From: Sphingomonadales bacterium
GTDB lineage: Bacteria; Pseudomonadota; Alphaproteobacteria; Sphingomonadales; Sphingomonadaceae
Direction of reading: 5' to 3'
Assembly: GCA_027488785.1 (NCBI GenBank)
Contig: JAIYAY010000004.1
Coordinates: 1-64,000 of the forward strand
Length of the DNA stretch: 64,000 nt
Of this stretch, positions 1-9,513 are shown in pieces. Position numbers and translations under genes: made by a program. Position 1 is the stretch's first letter; each line of letters begins with the position of its first letter. Under the pieces are notes generated by a model. It searched no databases. It was not told the origin of the DNA and was given only the letters and a program-made list of their open reading frames with translations.

Positions 1-1559
1 GCGATTTCGCGGGCGGTCATTTTGGCCGACATCATGACCGAGGGCGTGCCGCCCCCTGGCTGCGTGCCTTGGCCGACCAGATAGAGATTGTGCACATCTT
101 CCGACTTATTGTGCGGACGGAAGAAAGCGGTCTGGGTCAACACAGGTTCCACACCAAAGCCATTGCCAAGATAAGACCCCAAAGTTTCAGAAAAATAATC
201 CGGCGTGATGAAACTCATATGCTTCAACCGCGCCGCAAGGTCGGGAATATAACCGCGTTCTTCCAAGAAGGTCAGCACCCGCGCGCTGAGCTTTGGTCCT
301 TCGACCTCCCAATCAATGCCGCTGGCGTTATTGGGCACAGGGATGAGCGTATAGGCCGCATGATGCCCCGCAGGCGCCATGCTGGGATCGGTCAGCGTCG
401 GGATGTGCAGATATTGCGAGAAGTCCGGGCTCATCACCTTCTGCTCGAAAATTTCATCGAGCAACGCTTCGTAGCGGGGGCCCAAAATGATGTTATGGTG
501 GCGCAAATCCGGGTCATTATCGCGGCGTTCATAACCGAAATAAATCACCATCAACGACATGGATTGCTTGCGGAATTTCACCAAGGAATCGCGGTTAATG
601 CGGCGATGCGCCTTATCGACCAGCTTGAGATAGGTTGTCGCATAATCAGCGTTCGACACTACGACATCGGCAAGGATTTTTTCGCCGCTTGCAAGTTCGA
701 CGCCCTTAGCAACGCCGTCTTCGATCAATATGCGCTGCACCGGTGCCTTCAACCGCAACCGCCCGCCCATTTCTTCAAATTTTTTGACCAAGCCAGCCAC
801 CAAAGCGCCGGTGCCGCCCTTGGCATAATGAATGCCCCAGGTTTTTTCGACAAAATGGATCATCGCATAAATCGCCGGCACCTTCATCGGATTGCCGCCA
901 ACCAGCAAAGGTTCAAAGCTGAACACCTGACGCATTTTGTCCGACTTGAAATATTTGCTGACCATGCCGAATAGCGAGCGCACCGCGCCAAGCTTCAGCA
1001 AATCGGGCACCACCCGCAGCATCGACCCAAGGCTGCCAAAATAGGTATAGCCCAGCGTCAAAAATCCGCGTTGGAATATCGCCCTGGCTTGTTCGTGAAA
1101 GGCCTCATATCCCGCAAGATCCTCGGGCGCCAAGCGCTGTATCTGTGCGCGCGTGCTGATGGGATCACCATCATAATCAAAAAATGTGCCGTCATCAAAA
1201 TAGATGCGGTAAAAGGGGAGTATCGGAATAATTTCGACATATTTGCTGGTATTCGGACCGCCCGATATGCCTTCGCGGACGCGGACATTTTCGTCCAGAA
1301 CATGGGCTGGAAAGTCCGGCTCGCTTAGCATGGCATGGTCTTGCTGCAGGCTAAACAATTCCTCAATAAAATGCGGGACGGTCAGGACCGTCGGCCCCAT
1401 GTCAAAGACAAAGCCATCCGCCTTACGGACATAAGCGCGGCCGCCGGGGGCATCCAATGCCTCGACGATTTCGGTGTCAAAGCCAAGGCTTTGTAACCGC
1501 ATGGCGCATGCTATGCCGCCAATACCTGCACCAATGACAACTGCTTTACGTCGCAACAT
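1..1559 (-). CDS. crtI: Phytoene desaturase CrtI, cut by the window edge
   Basis: The reverse frame is open from an ATG at 1559 to the window edge and gives 519 residues, so probably only the last few C-terminal residues are missing. It opens with an FAD-binding Rossmann segment ([17 protein letters not shown]) and ends with the conserved desaturase block [19 protein letters not shown]. By family it desaturates phytoene to neurosporene or lycopene at the membrane for carotenoid synthesis. An AAGGGGTG-like ribosome site lies just upstream of the ATG. The form of the C-terminal block is the one I associate with Sphingomonas CrtI. A related desaturase such as CrtD cannot be fully excluded. Confidence 0.88.
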   Translation of the reverse strand, partial: MLRRKAVVIGAGIGGIACAMRLQSLGFDTEIVEALDAPGGRAYVRKADGFVFDMGPTVLTVPHFIEELFSLQQDHAMLSEPDFPAHVLDENVRVREGISGGPNTSKYVEIIPILPFYRIYFDDGTFFDYDGDPISTRAQIQRLAPEDLAGYEAFHEQARAIFQRGFLTLGYTYFGSLGSMLRVVPDLLKLGAVRSLFGMVSKYFKSDKMRQVFSFEPLLVGGNPMKVPAIYAMIHFVEKTWGIHYAKGGTGALVAGLVKKFEEMGGRLRLKAPVQRILIEDGVAKGVELASGEKILADVVVSNADYATTYLKLVDKAHRRINRDSLVKFRKQSMSLMVIYFGYERRDNDPDLRHHNIILGPRYEALLDEIFEQKVMSPDFSQYLHIPTLTDPSMAPAGHHAAYTLIPVPNNASGIDWEVEGPKLSARVLTFLEERGYIPDLAARLKHMSFITPDYFSETLGSYLGNGFGVEPVLTQTAFFRPHNKSEDVHNLYLVGQGTQPGGGTPSVMMSAKMTAREI

Positions 1560-1613
1560 TTTGTGGAACACCCCTTATTGCCCCGCTGCTACTGCCTAAA
1601 GCGCCGCGCAACA

Positions 1614-1633
1614 ACCTAGATGTTATCCTAGGT
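1614..1633. promoter_or_regulatory. Inverted repeat upstream of crtI
   Basis: ACCTAG and CTAGGT are perfect 6-bp inverted arms separated by 8 bases, about 55 bp before the crtI start. The spacing and position fit a dimeric regulator site or the base of a promoter-proximal hairpin. The rest of the 248-bp gap (1560-1807) between crtI and the divergent aldolase shows nothing else I can support. The functional role is inferred. Confidence 0.3.
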
Positions 1634-1807
1634 CCTGATCCCTGAACCTATCGCATGTCTGTCATCATCAGCAGAATCAGCAATCCCGTCGCACCAGCGG
1701 AGGCTGGGTGATTTTATCCTCCTCATCTTTAAACGATGACGAAGAATTCATGACGCTGATCCCTCGCCCTTCCCCTTAGCGCTTGACGCCACCCTCGGTT
1801 TCCCGCC

Positions 1808-2836
1808 ATGCGGCATGGCATGCGTTTCTTTTCTGACAATGCCGCCCCGGTGCATCCTGCCGTCATGCAAGCCATGGCCGATGCGAACCATATCGACACC
1901 GCTTATGACGGTGACCAATATAGCGCGCGGTTGGATGCGGCGTTTTCGGAACTCTTTGGCCGCGATGCCGCGGTTCTGTGGGTGGCGACGGGCACCAGCG
2001 CGAATTGCCTTGCGCTGGCCTCCATGGTGCAGCCGCATCAGGGCGTCATTTGCCATAGAGAGGCGCATATTGAGGTCGATGAATGCGGCGCGCCGGGTTT
2101 CTACACCGCTGGCGCGAAGTTGATGTTGGTCGATGGCGACGGGGCTAAAATAACGCCCGCGACCGTCACCTCCACGCTCGACGCCATTCGCAAGGATGTG
2201 CATCAGGTGCAGGCGGCCGCTGTGTCGATCACCAACGCCACCGAATATGGCATGGTCTACACCCCATCCGAGGTAGCGGCGTTGGGGGCCCTGTGCCGCG
2301 AACGCAGTCTTGGCCTGCATATGGACGGCGCGCGATTTGCCAATGCGGTGGCGCATGTGGGATGTGCGCCAGCCGATGTTACCGTCAATGCAGGCGTCGA
2401 TATCTTAAGCTTCGGCTTTGTCAAAAATGGCGGCATGGGGGCGGAAGCCTTAGTCTATTTCGACCCCGCTTTGGCCGATGCAGCGCGCTATCGCCGCAAA
2501 CGAGCGGGGCATTTGCAATCCAAGGGTCGGTTCCTTGCGGTACAATTGCTCGCCATGCTGAAGAACGATTTATGGCTGCACAATGCGCGGTCCGCCAATG
2601 CCGCGGCGCATATCATTGCGCAGGCCGCGGGTGAACGCTTGTTGTACCCTGTGCAAGCCAATGAAGTGTTCCTGCGGCTCACGCCTACCGAAGCCGCGGC
2701 GTTACGGGCGCAGGGCTTTGACTTTTACGATTGGGGTGCTGTCGACGATCAATGGGGCGCGGCGCGTTTGGTAACCAGTTGGCAGCATAATGAAGCGGAT
2801 GTTACCCCACTGGCCCGCGCGATAGAGGCCTTATGA
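1808..2836 (+). CDS. Low-specificity L-threonine aldolase family protein
   Basis: This 342-residue fold-type I PLP enzyme would cleave L-threonine or L-allo-threonine to glycine and acetaldehyde in the cytoplasm. Its N-terminal FFSDNAAPVHPAV segment and the PLP-lysine motif SFGFVKNGG (compare SFGGTKNG in Pseudomonas enzymes) support the family, as does LHMDGARFANA, which holds the cofactor-binding aspartate. No clear ribosome site precedes the ATG at 1808, and an in-frame ATG at 1823 is an alternative start. The stop overlaps the next start as ATGA, so it is probably co-translated with the EamA exporter, which suggests linked amino acid turnover and export. Confidence 0.85.
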   Translation: MRHGMRFFSDNAAPVHPAVMQAMADANHIDTAYDGDQYSARLDAAFSELFGRDAAVLWVATGTSANCLALASMVQPHQGVICHREAHIEVDECGAPGFYTAGAKLMLVDGDGAKITPATVTSTLDAIRKDVHQVQAAAVSITNATEYGMVYTPSEVAALGALCRERSLGLHMDGARFANAVAHVGCAPADVTVNAGVDILSFGFVKNGGMGAEALVYFDPALADAARYRRKRAGHLQSKGRFLAVQLLAMLKNDLWLHNARSANAAAHIIAQAAGERLLYPVQANEVFLRLTPTEAAALRAQGFDFYDWGAVDDQWGAARLVTSWQHNEADVTPLARAIEAL

Positions 2837-3765
2837 GCATGACAGAAGCGCAGCGCACGGAGGAACCCAGTTTTCTCGCGCCACGGGTATGGATACCCTT
2901 CATGGTAACGTCGTTGATCTGGGGGTCGACTTGGCTGGTCATCCGAGATCAATTGGGCACTGTACCCACGACATGGTCCGTGACCTATCGTTTCATCGTG
3001 GCCGCGATCGGGATGTTCATCTTGGCGCTTGTAATGCGGCAATCGCTGAAAATTGACCGTCCGATGGTCGGTTGGACAATGCTGCTTGGGCTGTTGCAAT
3101 TCGGGGTCAACTTTAACTTTGTCTATACGGCCGAACATTATGTGACCTCGGGCCTTGTCGCAGTGGTGTTCGCCTTATTGATTGTGCCCAACGCGGTGTT
3201 GGCCAAATATTGGTTGGGGCGGCCCATAAGCGGGGCGTTCAAATTGGGCTCCGTCATTGCCAGCATCGGGGTCGGGCTATTGATGTTGCAGGAATATCGC
3301 GCTGCACCTGTTGGCGGGGCGGACGTGCTGCTTGGTCTATCGTTGGTGTTATGTGCGGTGGCGACGGCGTCTGTGTCCAACGTGCTGCAGGTCACGCCAA
3401 AGATTGCGCGTTTTCCAACGATCACGATTTTGGCATGGTCGATGTTATGGGGCAGCATTGGCAATAGCATATATGCCTTCATCACGGCTGGTCCCCCCAT
3501 TATCGACATGCGTCCCGGCTATATTGGCGGCGTCCTGTATCTCAGCATCATTGGAACGGTCGTCACCTTCCCGCTTTATTTCCGCCTGATCCGCGACATT
3601 GGCCCCGGCAAAGCGGCCTATACCGGTGTCGTCATTCCCGTGGTCGCGATGATCCTGTCGACGATATTCGAAGGCTATGTCTGGTCCACGCTGGCGCTGG
3701 CGGGCGGCGCGTTGGCGATGCTTGGCTTGGTCGTCGCCATGCAAACGCCTAAGCCCAGCCGGTAA
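2833..3765 (+). CDS. EamA/DMT-family inner-membrane transporter
   Basis: The 310-residue protein has about ten hydrophobic segments in two EamA-like halves, beginning with FMVTSLIWGSTWLVI, which is typical of drug/metabolite transporters of the RhaT/YdcZ type. Such proteins usually export small metabolites or amino acids. Its ATG overlaps the aldolase stop by 4 bp, so translational coupling is likely. The substrate cannot be read from the sequence. An amino acid related to the aldolase reaction is a plausible guess only. Confidence 0.85.
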   Translation: MSMTEAQRTEEPSFLAPRVWIPFMVTSLIWGSTWLVIRDQLGTVPTTWSVTYRFIVAAIGMFILALVMRQSLKIDRPMVGWTMLLGLLQFGVNFNFVYTAEHYVTSGLVAVVFALLIVPNAVLAKYWLGRPISGAFKLGSVIASIGVGLLMLQEYRAAPVGGADVLLGLSLVLCAVATASVSNVLQVTPKIARFPTITILAWSMLWGSIGNSIYAFITAGPPIIDMRPGYIGGVLYLSIIGTVVTFPLYFRLIRDIGPGKAAYTGVVIPVVAMILSTIFEGYVWSTLALAGGALAMLGLVVAMQTPKPSR

Positions 3766-4535
3766 TCGGCATATCGCGGTCGCCAGTGTAGCAGGCGCTT
3801 CGCCTTTCCATTCGCAATACGTCGGTTTTCGGCATAAAATCCGCGCGCCATAGGTGACAGACCAGCCGCCTCGAGTGACAATAAGGGTGGCCAATCGCGG
3901 TGCAGCAGGTCGCACGCATATTCGATAACATCATTTTGCGGCGCGGGCATGTCATCGGCGATATTATAAACACCCGCGGGACCATTAAAGGCGGCTATGA
4001 CCGCATCAACAATGTCGTCCACATGGACGCGGCTAAAAATTTGATCCGGGATGTCGATGCGGTGCGCTTTGCCTTCTTCCACACGTTCCAGTGCCGATCT
4101 GCCGGGGCCGTAAATACCGGGCAAGCGGAAGACATAGACATCTTGGCGCAAGGCCTGCCACGCAAGGTCGGCTTCGGCCCGCGCGGTGCGGCGCCCCTCA
4201 CCCACCGCGGCGCTTTCGTCGACCCATGCACCGCCCGTATCGCCATAGACCCCAGTTGAGGACAGATAGCCAACCCATAAGTCGGCGCGCGCCGCAATAG
4301 CCGCACCATATTTTAGAAGCACCGGATCGCCGCCCTCGCTCATCGGCGGTACGCTCGACAAAATATGCGTTGCGGTCTCCAACGCGGTTAGCACTGCAGC
4401 GGTATCATCAAAAGCAATGGCATCGCCGCCGCTCATCCGCTTTGTGCCCGTGACCAACCAGCCATCGGCGCGCAAAGTCTCGGCAAGGCGGGTGGCGGTG
4501 TAGCCCATTCCAAATATAAGCATGTGTCGCTGCAT
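3675..4535 (-). CDS. NAD(P)-dependent SDR/epimerase (YeeZ-like)
   Basis: From an ATG at 4535 this gives 286 residues. The N-terminus MLIFGMGYTATRLAE is an atypical extended-SDR Rossmann motif (GxGYxxxxxA), followed by LSSTGVYGD and FRLPGIYGPGR, as in NAD-dependent epimerase/dehydratase-like proteins of the YeeZ type. The substrate is unknown. The last 30 codons run antisense into the 3' end of the EamA gene, and the tail after HWRPRYADYR looks non-homologous to the family, so the ancestral stop may have been lost. A longer frame to 4634 lacks supporting features. Confidence 0.75.
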   Translation of the reverse strand: MQRHMLIFGMGYTATRLAETLRADGWLVTGTKRMSGGDAIAFDDTAAVLTALETATHILSSVPPMSEGGDPVLLKYGAAIAARADLWVGYLSSTGVYGDTGGAWVDESAAVGEGRRTARAEADLAWQALRQDVYVFRLPGIYGPGRSALERVEEGKAHRIDIPDQIFSRVHVDDIVDAVIAAFNGPAGVYNIADDMPAPQNDVIEYACDLLHRDWPPLLSLEAAGLSPMARGFYAENRRIANGKAKRLLHWRPRYADYRLGLGVCMATTKPSIANAPPASASVDQT

Positions 4536-4613
4536 ATAATCTGGTTCGCAATCTAATGGCTTGCCGTCAAGCGCGGCAGTTGCGAATAGAGGTTGCGGGA
4601 GGAAACGCAAAGC

Positions 4614-5378
4614 ATGGCAGTTGAAGTAATCCAATCAGGCGTGCTGCGCACAGTCGCCCATGGCTTTCTTGGACGAAAGGGCGGAGTGTCGACGGGAATC
4701 TATGCCGGGCTAAACGTCGGGCTGGGTTCGGAAGATACGCGGGAATCCGTCATTGAAAATCGCCTACTTGGCGTGCAGTCGGTCCTGCCCGGCGCGACAC
4801 TTGCGCGCGTCCATCAATTTCATTCTGCCGATGTTGTGCGGGTCGACAATGCCATTTCGCAAGATGACCCGCCGCGCGGCGACGCTATGGTAACCGACGA
4901 GCCCAACGTGCTTTTGGGCATTGTGACCGCCGATTGTGTCCCTGTCTTATTTGCAGACACCGAGGTCGGAGTCATTGGTGCGGCGCATGCAGGCTGGAAA
5001 GGCGCGATTAGCGGCGTGCTTGAAAACACTATAGCCTTTATGGAGAAACTTGGCGCGCAGGCAAGTCGCATAAGCTGCGCCATTGGCCCCTGCATTGCAC
5101 AGAAAAGCTATGAAGTGGATGAAGGATTTTTCCGCAACTTCGTCGCGCAGGCCTCACAAAACGAACGATTTTTTGTCGATGGCAAAGCGGGCCATTATCA
5201 ATTCGATATTGAGGGCTATGTCGCGGCGCGACTGGCGGCGTCGGGTATCCGGACGGTCGAATGTCTAGGTGAAGATACCTATAGCCAGCCCGACCGCTTC
5301 TTCAGTTACCGGCGCAGCTGCCATTTAGGTGAGCCCGGATATGGCCGCCAACTTTCCCTGATTGGACTGCGCGCATGA
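4614..5378 (+). CDS. pgeF: Peptidoglycan editing factor PgeF (YfiH/LACC1 family)
   Basis: This 254-residue protein carries TADCVPVLFAD, AHAGWKGAISG and GPCI..SYEV, the zinc-site Cys/His motifs of the DUF152 family. Family members remove mis-incorporated residues from UDP-MurNAc peptides in E. coli, and LACC1 relatives act on purine nucleosides. The start is set by GGGAGGAAA about 9 bp before the ATG at 4614; an upstream in-frame TTG is less likely. The stop overlaps the DASS transporter start as ATGA. In many alphaproteobacteria pgeF sits after lgt-midA, but here those genes are about 6 kb away. Confidence 0.9.
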   Translation: MAVEVIQSGVLRTVAHGFLGRKGGVSTGIYAGLNVGLGSEDTRESVIENRLLGVQSVLPGATLARVHQFHSADVVRVDNAISQDDPPRGDAMVTDEPNVLLGIVTADCVPVLFADTEVGVIGAAHAGWKGAISGVLENTIAFMEKLGAQASRISCAIGPCIAQKSYEVDEGFFRNFVAQASQNERFFVDGKAGHYQFDIEGYVAARLAASGIRTVECLGEDTYSQPDRFFSYRRSCHLGEPGYGRQLSLIGLRA

Positions 5379-6784
5379 AAGGTGAAAGAGTTGGTTTTTG
5401 GGGCGGACTTATCGTCTTTGCCGTCATGCTGTTTTTGCCTGCGCCAACAGGTATGGAACCATCTGCGTGGCACGTTGCCGCGCTCACCATCTTGATGGCG
5501 ACATATTGGATGACGCAAGCCTTGCCGTTAACGGTGACTGCATTGCTGCCGTTTCTGGCCCTACCGCTGATGAATATCATGACCGCGCAGGATGTCGCGA
5601 AGGAATATTACTCGCCTATCCTGTTCCTCATTCTTGGCGGCGCGTTTCTGGCGCTCAGCATTGAACGCACGGGCATGCACCGACGCGTCGCACTCGCCAT
5701 ATTGGGGAAATCGGGACATAGTGTCACGGGCCTCATGATCGCGTTCATGGGCTCAACCGCATTGCTCAGCATGGTCATGTCCAACACGTCCATCGCGCTC
5801 ATCATGGTGCCGATCGCAATCGCGGTGCTTGCCGCGGGCGGAACCAAGCCTGGGGAAACCGACGGGCTGGCCGGCGCCCTTATCATGGGCGTGGCCTTTG
5901 CCGCGTCTATTGGCGGACTTGGGACGCTTGTTGGGTCGCCTACCAACGCGATTGCGGCCGCACTTGTGGAAAAGCAATTGGGCATCGAGATCAACTTTCT
6001 GACATGGATGCTCTATGGCCTGCCCGTCGTGATTATCGGCGTGCCGTTATGCGCGTTTATTCTGATGCGGGTTCAAAACGTAACCGCTGGCAGTTTTGAC
6101 GTCGATGCCGCGCGGATGGCTATTGGCAAGGCGCAGCCCATGTCCGTTGCGGAAAAACGGCTCGTTCCAATATTTCTTTTGGTTATCGGGATGTGGATTG
6201 GGCAACCTTTACTGGAGCCGCTTTTGCCCAAGGGCGGCATTACCGACGGCAGCATTGCGATTGCGGGCTCTTTGCTCTTGTTCCTGATACCGGACGGCAC
6301 GGGTCGTCCATTGCTGACCTGGCAGGAGGCGGACAGAGCACCTTGGGGCGTGATCATGATGTTTGGGGGTGGTTTGGCACTCGCCGCTGGCATCACCCAG
6401 TCAGGACTCGCTGGGTGGCTTGGAGAGGCATTAGAGCCTTTGTCGGTCGTGCATCCCATCATCATTGCACTGGCGCTGACCGCCTTGGTCATTTTAATCA
6501 CCGAATTTGCGAGCAATGTCGCGACCGCCAGCGGTGTGCTACCTGTGGTAGCTGGTCTCGTGGCGGCAACGGGCGCTGACCCATGGTTGATGGCTATGGC
6601 TGCTTCCATGGCGGCCAGCTGGGGCTTCATGATGCCATCCGGCACAGGGCCAAATGCCATTGCATGGGCCAGCGGGCATATTGCCCTACCCAAAATGGTA
6701 AAGTCCGGATTTTATCTCGACCTTGCAGGCATTCCCCTCATTGTTGGGGCGGTTTGGCTTGTTGGTGCACTGCGGGTACTATAA
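5375..6784 (+). CDS. DASS-family (SLC13) anion:sodium symporter
   Basis: The 469-residue membrane protein has the SLC13 layout with two inverted halves, about 11-12 hydrophobic segments and the signature stretches SNTSIALIMVPI, GSPTNAIAAAL and ASNVATASGVLP. These hold the SNT motifs that bind sodium and substrate carboxylates. By family it imports dicarboxylates, sulfate or similar anions. Its start overlaps the pgeF stop by 4 bp. The C-terminal SGTGPNAIAWASG is also conserved. The specific substrate is not predictable here. Confidence 0.88.
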   Translation: MKGERVGFWGGLIVFAVMLFLPAPTGMEPSAWHVAALTILMATYWMTQALPLTVTALLPFLALPLMNIMTAQDVAKEYYSPILFLILGGAFLALSIERTGMHRRVALAILGKSGHSVTGLMIAFMGSTALLSMVMSNTSIALIMVPIAIAVLAAGGTKPGETDGLAGALIMGVAFAASIGGLGTLVGSPTNAIAAALVEKQLGIEINFLTWMLYGLPVVIIGVPLCAFILMRVQNVTAGSFDVDAARMAIGKAQPMSVAEKRLVPIFLLVIGMWIGQPLLEPLLPKGGITDGSIAIAGSLLLFLIPDGTGRPLLTWQEADRAPWGVIMMFGGGLALAAGITQSGLAGWLGEALEPLSVVHPIIIALALTALVILITEFASNVATASGVLPVVAGLVAATGADPWLMAMAASMAASWGFMMPSGTGPNAIAWASGHIALPKMVKSGFYLDLAGIPLIVGAVWLVGALRVL

Positions 6785-6792
6785 GTTGAGGA

Positions 6793-7494
6793 TCAGTTTT
6801 CCGCCACGCGCCAATCGAGAATGGGCCAGCCCTTTGTCTCCGCCAGCCTCGCCAGCGGGCCATGCGGATTGGTGGCGAAAGGTTCGTCGGCAAAATTAAG
6901 CAATGGCGCGTCAGAGACATGGTCGGAATACGCACGGATATGACAATTGGCACGCTCAAGGCCGTGTCGGTTCATCCACCGCTTCACCAGCTCCAGCTTT
7001 GCCGCGTCATAACAATTATGCCCGTCTATTCGCGCCAGCACATGGCCGCTGCTGTCGGTCGAAAGGTCTGTTGCAATGACATCATCAAAACCAAGCCGTT
7101 TGGCGATAGCCTCCACATATAAACGATAAGAGGCAGTCGCCATAACATGGCGATAGCCAGCCGCCTTCTCCTCTGCCACGCGCGCCAACAATTGCGGATA
7201 GACGTTTTTGCCAACGACCAGATCCGCATGACTTTCCAGATATTTGGCGAAATGCGCCTGAGGAACACGCCTACCGATTAGCAGAATTTGTGAAAACTGC
7301 TTAAGCCGCGAGCGGTCCCAAATCTTCAGCGCATAGAGTATCAAACCAAACGGCAAAAACGGTGCAAGCAACAATCGCCACGGTGCCTTGTTAAACGCCA
7401 TATGCAGAAGAAACCCATTATAGGTTGCGCGCCGCGTGATGGTCTTATCCATATCATATATGGCGAGCAGGGTCGTTTTGGATTTAGTCATCAT
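6793..7494 (-). CDS. HAD-IB family phosphatase
   Basis: This 233-residue protein has HAD motif I DMDKT (Asp14 and Asp16), motif II ATAS and the acidic motif YSDHVSDAPLL, as in phosphoserine-phosphatase-like HAD-IB hydrolases. Hydrophobic residues 35-60 may touch the membrane. It probably dephosphorylates a small cytoplasmic metabolite or phospholipid headgroup, but the substrate is unknown. It converges on the DASS gene with only 8 bp between stops. Two adjacent ATGs (7494 and 7491) are equivalent starts. Confidence 0.83.
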   Translation of the reverse strand: MMTKSKTTLLAIYDMDKTITRRATYNGFLLHMAFNKAPWRLLLAPFLPFGLILYALKIWDRSRLKQFSQILLIGRRVPQAHFAKYLESHADLVVGKNVYPQLLARVAEEKAAGYRHVMATASYRLYVEAIAKRLGFDDVIATDLSTDSSGHVLARIDGHNCYDAAKLELVKRWMNRHGLERANCHIRAYSDHVSDAPLLNFADEPFATNPHGPLARLAETKGWPILDWRVAEN

Positions 7495-7569
7495 GATCTT
7501 AAAGGCATAACTTTACCGAAGAAGTCTACAGGCTTGTTATAACTCCCATAATAGGCCAATTATAGTGCT

Positions 7570-8679
7570 ATGGCTAACTCTGCCGATTTCACTGTTGAAG
7601 ATCTGCCCAGCGGGCAACTTCTCCGGCTGTCCGGTGACTTCGTCATTGCATCAATTGCTGAACTAGACCGCAGTTTGCGCGACATTAGCGGCCCCGTGTG
7701 CGAAATCGACATTTCGGGCGTCACCCATATGGACACCGTTGGCGCTTGGCTCGTCCACCGGACCGCTAAAGAGCATAATGCCCAAATCACTGGCGGCGCA
7801 AATGACGCCAGCCGCCTGATTGAGGCTGTTCGCGGTGTCGATCAAGCCGAAGTCGTCGCCAAACCACCTATTTCGTCGCTGAATCATTTTCTGGCCGAAG
7901 TAGGCAGCGCTGTTGTCGTCGGCATGATGACTTTTTTGCAATTTCTGGGCTTTGTCGGGCAAGTGGTCAAAGCGTTCTTCAATTTACTGATGAACCCGCG
8001 CCGCTTTCGCTGGCACGCGGTGGTGCAGCATTTCGACATGGTGGGTGTCCGTGCATTGGGCATTGTCGGTCTCATGAGCTTCCTCATCGGCATCGTGATT
8101 GCGCAGCAAGGCGCGGTGCAGCTGCGCCAATTTGGTGCGGAGGTGTTTACCATCAATCTCATCGGTCGGCTTACACTGCGTGAGCTTGGCATATTGATGA
8201 CCGCGATCATGGTCGCGGGTCGATCCGGATCTGCCTTCGCCGCACAGATCGGGACGATGAAGATCACCGAAGAAATTGACGCCATGCGTACAATCGGCGT
8301 TGTTCCTGTAGAAGCATTGGTTGTACCGCGTGTGATCGCCGCGGTGGTCATGATGCCATTGCTGGGTATCTTCGCTTCGTTAATGTCCATCATTGGCGGC
8401 GGATTATTATGCTGGATTGTCCTGGATATACCCCCGGCGACATTTGTGCAGCGACTGCGCGAAGTAACGCCGATAACCGACTTCTGGGTTGGCATTATCA
8501 AGGCGCCAGTCTTCGGTGCAATTATTGCGATGGCGGGTTGTTTTCAGGGGATGCAGGTAAAAGGCAATGCCGAACAAGTCGGGTTAAGGACAACCGCAGC
8601 GGTCGTGCAGGCCATTTTCCTTGTTATAGTCCTCGACGCATTTTTTGCAGTGTTCTTCAGTGAAATTGGTTGGGATTAA
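7570..8679 (+). CDS. mlaE: MlaE-type lipid ABC permease with N-terminal STAS (MlaB-like) domain
   Basis: Residues 1-100 form a STAS-like domain (VCEIDISGVTHMDTVGAWLV), the role played by separate MlaB in E. coli. Residues 130-369 are the MlaE permease with about five membrane segments and the conserved ELGILMTAIMVAGRSGSAF block. It would form the inner-membrane channel that moves phospholipids between membranes to maintain outer-membrane asymmetry. It is the first gene of a four-gene operon, with 3 bp to mlaF. Fusion of the two functions in one chain is common in alphaproteobacteria. Confidence 0.92.
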   Translation: MANSADFTVEDLPSGQLLRLSGDFVIASIAELDRSLRDISGPVCEIDISGVTHMDTVGAWLVHRTAKEHNAQITGGANDASRLIEAVRGVDQAEVVAKPPISSLNHFLAEVGSAVVVGMMTFLQFLGFVGQVVKAFFNLLMNPRRFRWHAVVQHFDMVGVRALGIVGLMSFLIGIVIAQQGAVQLRQFGAEVFTINLIGRLTLRELGILMTAIMVAGRSGSAFAAQIGTMKITEEIDAMRTIGVVPVEALVVPRVIAAVVMMPLLGIFASLMSIIGGGLLCWIVLDIPPATFVQRLREVTPITDFWVGIIKAPVFGAIIAMAGCFQGMQVKGNAEQVGLRTTAAVVQAIFLVIVLDAFFAVFFSEIGWD

Positions 8680-8682
8680 GCG

Positions 8683-9504
8683 ATGAACGCACCCAACATT
8701 ATCTCCGTGACTGGCCTGAGCAACAGCTTTGGCGACCAAGTCATCCATCAGGATCTCAACATCGAAGTGCGCCGCGGCGAGATATTGGGCGTCGTTGGCG
8801 GGTCGGGAACAGGTAAATCCGTGCTCATGCGGTCAATCATCGGCCTGCAAGAACCAGATGCAGGCGAAATCCGGGTTTTTGATGAAGGCATGATCGGCAA
8901 GGAAGAAGATCAAGCCACCGACGTCCGGCGGCGCTGGGGCGTTATGTTTCAGGGCGGCGCATTATTTTCAACCTTAACCGTCGCGGAAAATGTGCAGGTG
9001 CCCTTGCGCGAATTTTATCCGGATTTCAGTAAAGATCTGCTCGACGAAATCGCACGCTACAAAATATTCTTAAGCGGCCTTCCGCCAGAAGCGGCGCATA
9101 AATATCCATCCGAGCTATCGGGCGGTATGCGCAAACGTGCGGGTGTGGCGCGGGCATTGGCGATGGATCCGGAATTGTTGTTTCTGGATGAACCAACCGC
9201 TGGGCTTGACCCCATCAGCGCTGCCAAATTCGACAATTTAACGCGCGATTTGAAAGAGACACTTGGACTAACCGTCTTTTTGATTACGCATGATCTGGAT
9301 ACACTTTATTCCATTTGTGACCGCGTGGCCGTTTTGGCCGATCAGAAAGTTATAGCCATTGGCGCAATTGAAGAATTGCTGGCCATCGATCACCCATGGA
9401 TCAACGAATATTTCAGCGGCCCACGCGGTCGCGCGGCACGGCGCGGTCACAGCGACCAAGGCGATTCCGCCCACGCAAAGACGCAGCAGCTAGGAAGGTC
9501 ATAA
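8683..9504 (+). CDS. mlaF: MlaF-type ABC ATPase
   Basis: This 273-residue cytoplasmic ATPase shows Walker A GGSGTGKS, signature LSGGMRKRAGVARAL and Walker B LLFLDEPTAGLDP, with a switch histidine in LITHDLDT. The LSGGM form of the signature is typical of the Mla/Ttg2 import-export ATPases. It follows mlaE by 3 bp and should pair with the STAS-permease. The C-terminal extension after residue 245 is rich in Arg, His and Gln and is probably flexible, as in E. coli MlaF, where the tail grips the partner subunit. Confidence 0.93.
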   Translation: MNAPNIISVTGLSNSFGDQVIHQDLNIEVRRGEILGVVGGSGTGKSVLMRSIIGLQEPDAGEIRVFDEGMIGKEEDQATDVRRRWGVMFQGGALFSTLTVAENVQVPLREFYPDFSKDLLDEIARYKIFLSGLPPEAAHKYPSELSGGMRKRAGVARALAMDPELLFLDEPTAGLDPISAAKFDNLTRDLKETLGLTVFLITHDLDTLYSICDRVAVLADQKVIAIGAIEELLAIDHPWINEYFSGPRGRAARRGHSDQGDSAHAKTQQLGRS

Positions 9505-9513
9505 GGCAGTAAT

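Noticed and set aside
69-974. Long plus-strand frame of 301 codons
   Set aside because: It lies antisense to crtI, whose motifs are clear, and its product has no recognisable features.
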